From Acidimicrobiales bacterium (GTDB lineage: Bacteria; Actinomycetota; Acidimicrobiia; Acidimicrobiales; JAKAVM01): a stretch of 11,285 nt of DNA. Under the pieces are notes generated by a model. It was given only the letters and a program-made list of their open reading frames with translations. It did not search any database and had not been told where the DNA came from. The stretch is taken from positions 1 to 11,285 of the forward strand of contig DAIDIS010000243.1 in assembly GCA_027451785.1 (NCBI GenBank). The letters run 5' to 3'. Below, piece by piece: positions 6,931 to 11,285 of the stretch. A program made the position numbers and the translations under genes. Each line of letters starts with the position of its first letter. Position 1 is the stretch's first letter.

Positions 6931-7419
6931 TTGCCCCACGAAGCTGAAAACCTGATCTTTTCTCTTGATGACGTGGACCAAGTGATCGGCCATGTCCGTA
7001 AGTTCCGCGAAGGTGACCCCCGCGGATGGCTGAACGTGAAGCCGGAGGTCAGCGAGGACGATATGCCTCCGCCTCCCGGGTTTTTCCGGTTCTTCTCTCA
7101 GTTCGGACCGCAGATCCCAGTCGTGACCTGGGTACCGGGAAAGCCTGGCGAAAGCGGCAAGGCAATGCTGGACACTATCGGGATCTTGCATTGCCTGGGT
7201 CCAAAGCTCTCGGGCTTGTTGGAAGAAATGGGCCTGACTCCCGAATTCAAGTGGAAGGTCATTCAAGACCACTCCCGACGAGGACTCGTTGCCTACCTGG
7301 AGCCGGAAAGTGATCTGGATCTCGTAGTGAGGTGGATGACTAAGGCCGCGACTACCCTGGTCAGGGTTCCAACAACAGGCAAGCTCATTGCCGAGCTTCA
7401 CAAAGCGAGACGAACTTGA
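6931..7419 (+). CDS. Conserved-looking hypothetical protein coupled to purU
   Basis: I do not recognise this 162-residue protein. It starts with TTG 6931, preceded by AAGG at 6921-6924 with a 6-base spacer; in frame, a stop lies at 6898-6900, so no longer start exists. The sequence is a balanced soluble protein with no signal peptide or membrane segment. It has many charged residues, a Pro-rich MPPPPGFFRFF turn near residues 45-55, the segment PVVTWVPGKPGESG, and helical-looking stretches LGPKLSGLLEEMGL and DLDLVVRWMTKAATTL. The stop overlaps the TTG start of purU by four bases (TTGA), so both are almost certainly cotranscribed and translationally coupled. A link to folate or one-carbon metabolism is only guilt by association. 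Confidence 0.75.
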   Translation: MPHEAENLIFSLDDVDQVIGHVRKFREGDPRGWLNVKPEVSEDDMPPPPGFFRFFSQFGPQIPVVTWVPGKPGESGKAMLDTIGILHCLGPKLSGLLEEMGLTPEFKWKVIQDHSRRGLVAYLEPESDLDLVVRWMTKAATTLVRVPTTGKLIAELHKARRT

Positions 7420-8387
7420 GCGACAAAGCCGTCGGGGCAGGACGGGAATTGGCCAGCACGAATTCGGGTGTAGAGCCCGATGAGGTCTTTGATCTAGGTG
7501 CAGGTAAGCCGGAAGGGGACAACGACGGGCCGCCATCTCATCAGCTGATAATCAACCTTTCGTGCCCCGACCAAGTAGGGATTGTTTACGGTGTCTCAAA
7601 GGTGATCGCAGAGGCGGAGTTCAATATCGAGGACAGCCAACAATTCAGAGATCCGGGAACCGAACGGTTCTTCATGCGGGTCCATGTTGAATCAACTCAT
7701 GGGTCCCCCGGACCCGACGCACTGCGTCGGCGCCTGGAAAGCCTCGGATTTGCGATGTCGATGGATCTCGAAATTGCGGATGCAGGTACCGTTCCGAAGG
7801 TGTTGATTATGGTTTCGAGGCTAGGTCATTGCCTAAATGATCTGCTTTATCGAGTAAGGATTGGTGCCCTCAGGTGCGAGATCGGCGCCGTCGTTTCGAA
7901 CCACATGGACTTCAAGGACCTTTGTGAAGGTTTCGGCGTTCCGTTCCATTACGTCCCAGTTCTCCAAGGGAACAAGACGGAAAGCGAGGCTGAACTAACA
8001 AGGCTGATTGCTGAAGAGGGTATCGACCTGGTCGTCCTTGCGAGATACATGCAGATCCTGAGCCCGGATGTAACCAATGGGCTGAAAGGAAGGATCATTA
8101 ACATCCATCACTCGTTTCTCCCAAGCTTTAAGGGTGCAAAGCCGTACCATCAGGCATTTGATCGAGGGGTGAAGATCATCGGAGCAACAGCGCACTACGT
8201 AACCGAGGACTTGGACGAGGGGCCGATTATCGAGCAGCAGGTCGAGCGGGTCGACCATTCGACTGCCCCTTTGGAGATGGCCGCCATTGGCAGGGACCTG
8301 GAGTCGTCGGTGCTGGCGAGAGCCGTGAAATGGCATCTTGAGCGCCGTATCCTGCTCAACGGCAAGCGGACGGTGGTTTTCAGGTAA
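7416..8387 (+). CDS. purU: Formyltetrahydrofolate deformylase (PurU)
   Basis: PurU hydrolyses 10-formyltetrahydrofolate to formate and tetrahydrofolate, balancing one-carbon pools and supplying formate for the PurT step of purine synthesis where that exists. Seen: an N-terminal ACT domain at about residues 43-118 (INLSCPDQVGIVYGV, then FNIEDSQQF), which senses ligands in this family. A formyltransferase-fold domain runs from about 126 to the end, with VLIMVSRLGHCLNDLL, VVLARYMQIL, NIHHSFLPSFKGA and GATAHYVTEDLDEGPIIEQ. The catalytic trio equivalent to Asn-His-Asp of GART is Asn229, His231 and Asp267. At 323 residues it is longer than the usual 280-290 because about 42 residues precede the ACT domain. 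TTG 7416 overlaps the upstream stop; TTG 7449, after GGACGGG, is an alternative that shortens the leader. The last 8 bases overlap the convergent flippase gene. Confidence 0.95.
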   Translation: MSDKAVGAGRELASTNSGVEPDEVFDLGAGKPEGDNDGPPSHQLIINLSCPDQVGIVYGVSKVIAEAEFNIEDSQQFRDPGTERFFMRVHVESTHGSPGPDALRRRLESLGFAMSMDLEIADAGTVPKVLIMVSRLGHCLNDLLYRVRIGALRCEIGAVVSNHMDFKDLCEGFGVPFHYVPVLQGNKTESEAELTRLIAEEGIDLVVLARYMQILSPDVTNGLKGRIINIHHSFLPSFKGAKPYHQAFDRGVKIIGATAHYVTEDLDEGPIIEQQVERVDHSTAPLEMAAIGRDLESSVLARAVKWHLERRILLNGKRTVVFR

Positions 8388-9951
8388 CTGGCGTAATCGC
8401 CTCTGGGCCGGGGCCAAGCTCCGGTTCCGTGCTTTCAAAGGAACCGATCGGTGCGTCCGGAGGTGGCGGGATCCCTGCGCCTTCGCCCTTGAAAAGTGCC
8501 TTTGCCTGTCTGAAAAGGTCGGGCATTACGAAGCTGGAGACTGCAAGAAAGCCAAGCCCCGCGAGCGGTGCCAGAACGGCAAGCTGTCTCCAAGTGTCGG
8601 CATTGAACAAGGTGATGGACCTCCCAAGGAACATAACCGAAGCCATGAGGGCTACTCCGGGCAATGGGAGGGCGAGCTTGAAAATCATGGGCCCTCTCTT
8701 CAGCCCGGCGAACTTGGATGCCCAGTAGGAGTTGAGGAAGATTCCGAATATGGCGACCAATGCCTGGTCGAGTCCCACCCACGCGATCCCGGCTCTGACG
8801 TTCGACTCGATCGCAATGGCCAAAAGAACGATATGAGTCAGCGTTGCGTACAGGCCGTACTTCGGGCGGCCCGCAACGGTGATGGATAGCTTGATCGTCC
8901 CGGAGATTGTGTACGCGATCCCGTAGATGGCAAGGAGGCGGATGGTGGATACTGCAGGCGCCCATTTGTGACCGAGGAGGACAATGTCCCCGGCAAATAG
9001 CGCTATGCCTGCGTACGCGGGAAGGACAATTGCATTGACCATGGACACGAGTGAAGCTGTTGCCTTGCCGAGATCCTCCTTTGAGCCCAAGCGGCACAAG
9101 TATGGATACGCGGCGCCGTTGATGACGAACGCAATTGAGGCAATGGGCGTAAAGCAGATTCTGAACGCAAGCGAGTAGTAGCCAAGCCGAGAGGGAGTGG
9201 TGTGACCGATAATTACGTAATCGACATTGAGCAGAATTAGCGTGGCCATTGAGTTCATAGCCACAGGACCACCGAAGCCGATTATTTCCTTTGCAACGGC
9301 GGTGTCCCACCCGAAGAGATGTCGCTCCCCAAGAATGAGTGCCATGGTGAGCTGGAGGGCGCTCTGGGTGATCTCGCCGATGACCAAGCCGTAGAGGAAG
9401 TGGCCGTCTATGACCAGCCCGATCGTTATGACCGTTCCGACCAAAGATGGGATCGTATCGGTGACTGTTCGGGTTGAGTACTTGAACGACCTCGACAGCA
9501 AAGACAAGGGAACGAGAGACGCCGCCGAGAACGGAAGCGCGATGGCGAAGCCTCGGATAACGAATGCCGCCGCAGGAGAGTGAAAAAAGTCGCCTAGAGC
9601 ACCGGCTGTGACCCACATGACTGTGGAAGCTCCAAGGGCAGCTCCCGTAATCATCGTCAAGGCGGTTCTCGCTACCTCATCGCTTCGATCCTTCAAGTAG
9701 ATCATTGCATCCGGGATACCCATATTCGAAAAGGCCTGCAGGATGTTATAGGTGAGCGCTGCTACGGAGATCACGCCGAACTGCTTGGGGTCGAGGAACC
9801 TTGCCAGGACAAGCAAAGTCAGAATCTGAGAGCCCTTGTTGGCTACCGCCGTCAGACCGAGCCAAAAGACACCTCGGGCGGCCTTGGTCTTGTCCTGAAG
9901 AGAAGGAGATCCTTCTTCTGAGGCTGTGGTCAAGGTATCCGGTTCCCCCAT
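8380..9951 (-). CDS. Polysaccharide flippase/exporter, Wzx-PST type (MOP superfamily)
   Basis: This is probably an integral membrane transporter that flips lipid-linked sugar repeat units or related polysaccharide intermediates outward. The N-terminal part has the family pattern RGVFWLGLTAVANKGSQ, LLVLARFLDP, then QFGVISVAAL, seen in WzxC/PST-like proteins. Some 12-14 hydrophobic segments follow up to about residue 480. The last 40 residues or so are hydrophilic and rich in Pro and Glu (GIPPPPDAPIG), likely a cytosolic tail. The ATG at 9951 has no clear ribosome binding site; a TAAAAT box lies 9 bases upstream, which would suit a leaderless message. Alternatively TTG at 9933 has GGGGGA 10 bases before it. 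It diverges from a GT4 glycosyltransferase across 30 bases, supporting a polysaccharide role. Its stop lies inside the 3' end of purU. Confidence 0.87.
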   Translation of the reverse strand: MGEPDTLTTASEEGSPSLQDKTKAARGVFWLGLTAVANKGSQILTLLVLARFLDPKQFGVISVAALTYNILQAFSNMGIPDAMIYLKDRSDEVARTALTMITGAALGASTVMWVTAGALGDFFHSPAAAFVIRGFAIALPFSAASLVPLSLLSRSFKYSTRTVTDTIPSLVGTVITIGLVIDGHFLYGLVIGEITQSALQLTMALILGERHLFGWDTAVAKEIIGFGGPVAMNSMATLILLNVDYVIIGHTTPSRLGYYSLAFRICFTPIASIAFVINGAAYPYLCRLGSKEDLGKATASLVSMVNAIVLPAYAGIALFAGDIVLLGHKWAPAVSTIRLLAIYGIAYTISGTIKLSITVAGRPKYGLYATLTHIVLLAIAIESNVRAGIAWVGLDQALVAIFGIFLNSYWASKFAGLKRGPMIFKLALPLPGVALMASVMFLGRSITLFNADTWRQLAVLAPLAGLGFLAVSSFVMPDLFRQAKALFKGEGAGIPPPPDAPIGSFESTEPELGPGPEAITPVT

Positions 9952-9960
9952 GATTGCGAG

Positions 9961-9966
9961 ATTTTA
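9961..9966 (-). promoter_or_regulatory. Candidate -10 box for the flippase gene
   Basis: On the minus strand TAAAAT lies 9 bases before ATG 9951. This would place the transcript start within a few bases of the ATG, consistent with the absent ribosome binding site and with leaderless messages being common in actinobacteria. No good -35 hexamer is visible at 16-18 bases, where the sequence already belongs to the divergent GT4 gene. Confidence 0.3.
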
Positions 9967-9981
9967 CGCCAATATGGCAGG

Positions 9982-11091
9982 GTGGTAGCGCCCCGAGATA
10001 TCTCAACACTGTCGGTGTTAATGGTTTGCCAGCCTACGGTCGCCGGAGTAGCCGTCTGTGTGAGGGATCTTGCCTTCGAGGCGAAGAGGAGGGGAATCCG
10101 GGTAGCGGTTGCTTGTCCTCCCTCGGGTGATCTTCCTTCTTGGTTGGCCGCCGGAGGGATTGAGATGATCCCGCTCTCTCTTGTGAGATCTCCTACGCTC
10201 GCAGATTTCGGTCATGCGGCCAGGCTTAGGCGGATTTCGAAGGACTTCGACATAATGCATCTTCACTCTTCGAAAGCCGGAGCCATCGGGCGAATCGCGT
10301 TGGCCGGCAAGGCATCTTCCAAGTTGCCGAAGGTAGTGTTTTCGCCCCATGCTTGGTCCTGGTTGGCACAGAGCCGTTTGAGCGTTGCGTACAAGCAGTT
10401 CGAAAGGTTTGCCGCTCGCTATGCAGACGTGATTGTCGCGGTTTCCCAAGACGAGGCCGCAGAGGGTCGGCGGGTATTGGGGAGAAATGCCGGCCGGATC
10501 GATGTGATCGAAAACGGTGTAGACGAAGCCAAGTTCTCCCCAGACGGGCCGACAGGGGACCAGAGTGGCTCATTTGTCATCGCCTGTGTAGGGCAGCTTG
10601 ACCCTAGAAAGGGTCAAGACATTCTGATCGAGGCGCTCGGCATGCTGCGCCATAGTGACGTGACTGTTTTGTTTATCGGTGAAGGACCGCACCTTGCGGC
10701 ATACCAAAGTCGAGCGTCAACTCTGGGAGTTGAGAATCGGGTGAGATGGATCGGAAATGTGGCCGACACCTCTCCATATCTGCGGTCGGCGGATCTCGTA
10801 GTGGTGCCATCCCGTTACGACGGGCTCTCGTTGGCGTTGCTGGAGGCCATGTCGTGCGCTAAGTGCATAGTTGCAACGGACGTCGTAGGTGCATCGGCAT
10901 TGAAAGGGTGCGGTGTGATGGTCCCGCCGCAAGATCCACGGGCGATGGCCGCAGCGATTGACCAGCTCGTCGCGAACGAGTCCGAAAGAAAGAGGCTCGG
11001 CGGCTTGGCACGCCAAAGAATTTTGGATCGCTACAGACTCTCGGAAAGCTTGGGCAAAACGATAAAGCTTTGGGAGTCGCTGACCCCTTAG
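9982..11091 (+). CDS. Glycosyltransferase family 4 (GT-B, retaining)
   Basis: It transfers a sugar from a nucleotide-sugar donor to a growing glycan at the cytoplasmic face of the membrane; donor and acceptor are unknown. The N-terminal Rossmann half begins LSVLMVCQPTVAGVAVCVRDLA (shown by its first strand and the glycine turn near residue 22), with DIMHLHSSKAGAIGRIA and VFSPHAWSW following. The C-terminal half starts with VIENGVDEAKFSP, then VGQLDPRKGQDILIEAL, where Arg/Lys bind phosphate. The motif SRYDGLSLALLEAM is the EX7E signature with Asp280 replacing the first Glu and Glu288 as the second; DG at this site is seen in other GT4 members. GTG 9982 is the only start that preserves the first beta strand, since GTG 10015 and ATG 10021 would cut it. 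The ribosome binding site is poor (GGCAGG directly adjoining). It pairs functionally with the divergent flippase. Confidence 0.92.
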   Translation: MVAPRDISTLSVLMVCQPTVAGVAVCVRDLAFEAKRRGIRVAVACPPSGDLPSWLAAGGIEMIPLSLVRSPTLADFGHAARLRRISKDFDIMHLHSSKAGAIGRIALAGKASSKLPKVVFSPHAWSWLAQSRLSVAYKQFERFAARYADVIVAVSQDEAAEGRRVLGRNAGRIDVIENGVDEAKFSPDGPTGDQSGSFVIACVGQLDPRKGQDILIEALGMLRHSDVTVLFIGEGPHLAAYQSRASTLGVENRVRWIGNVADTSPYLRSADLVVVPSRYDGLSLALLEAMSCAKCIVATDVVGASALKGCGVMVPPQDPRAMAAAIDQLVANESERKRLGGLARQRILDRYRLSESLGKTIKLWESLTP

Positions 11092-11285
11092 CAACCCGGC
11101 TTGATTCGCCGAAGCGATAATCGCTGGTCGATCACCGGAGCCAAAAAATTCGCGGGATTCGCGCTAAAGGGAATCCGATCTTGCCTCGATAATATGCGAA
11201 CATGCGCATGTACTTGAACACGCAGACGATCGACCGATGAGCCCTCGTTAGTCCTCTCAGCGCCCAACCCCCAACCCCCCGCAGC
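11092..11285. other. Right-end intergenic tail with short repeats
   Basis: No coding region is supported. A 5-bp stem AGCGA/TCGCT with a 3-base loop lies at 11113-11125, without a T-run. ATTCGCG occurs twice, at 11148-11154 and 11157-11163. TAATAT (11190-11195) resembles a -10 box but lacks a partner -35 at the right distance. A perfect 12-base palindrome ACATGCGCATGT follows at 11200-11211. The last bases carry C runs (about 11261-11279). It may be the promoter region of a gene beyond the window. Confidence 0.45.

Noticed and set aside
8435..9616. 393-codon open frame on the minus strand within the flippase gene in another frame
   Set aside because: The protein is Arg/His/Cys/Ser-rich without domain pattern, while the flippase frame has clear membrane segments.
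9899..9916. AGAAGGA/TCCTTCT inverted repeat near the flippase N-terminus
   Set aside because: The arms are separated by two bases and lie in Glu/Ser codons of the flippase, so it is likely a coding coincidence.
11202..11240. Twelve-residue leaderless open frame (MRMYLNTQTIDR) after TAATAT
   Set aside because: Too short to support from sequence, and its ATG is part of the palindrome; chance is the simpler explanation.
11261..11279. C runs near the right end as a G-quadruplex or i-motif
   Set aside because: Only three clear runs are present within the window and the context is cut off, so it cannot be judged.

Overview
The window reads as a chromosomal segment of an actinobacterium (Actinomycetota). 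This is inferred from moderately high GC, very frequent GTG and TTG starts, exported lipoproteins with Ser/Thr/Ala linkers, a DUF3089-type lipase and a zinc-ribbon phosphoribosyltransferase of a type I associate with actinobacteria. A lineage such as Acidimicrobiia is possible, but nothing here proves it. I see no rRNA, tRNA, CRISPR array or intact insertion sequence.

Layout. (1) 2-1402 (+): the 3' part of murF, a peptidoglycan precursor ligase whose true start lies upstream of the window. (2) 1403-1507: a short gap with an imperfect 18-bp direct repeat pair. (3) 1508-2395 (+): a ComF-like zinc-ribbon/phosphoribosyltransferase protein whose 3' end may carry a one-base frame error. (4) 2396-2552: a gap with two stem-loops, one of them with an 8-bp perfect stem just upstream of the next gene. 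(5) 2553-6583 (+): three exported proteins in a row, namely a large secreted protein with beta-propeller-like segments and 12 cysteines, an FKBP-type peptidyl-prolyl isomerase lipoprotein, and a DUF3089 alpha/beta-hydrolase lipoprotein. (6) 6584-6930: 347 bases without a convincing gene. (7) 6931-8387 (+): an unrecognised 162-residue protein overlapping purU (formyltetrahydrofolate deformylase) by four bases. (8) 8380-9951 (-): a Wzx/PST-type polysaccharide flippase, convergent with and overlapping purU by 8 bp. (9) 9982-11091 (+): a GT4 glycosyltransferase diverging from the flippase across only 30 bp. (10) 11092-11285: a tail without a supported gene.

Functional picture. The right-hand end is the edge of a polysaccharide assembly locus (flippase plus glycosyltransferase). 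The middle is a block of envelope or extracellular proteins, in which the extracytoplasmic FKBP could assist folding of its neighbours (inference). MurF and PurU are housekeeping enzymes. MurF is not followed by mraY/murD as in a classical dcw cluster. No defence or selfish-element system is visible. The least explained items are the cysteine-rich secreted protein, the protein coupled to purU, the frame switch at the end of the phosphoribosyltransferase gene, and the hairpin before the secreted protein.
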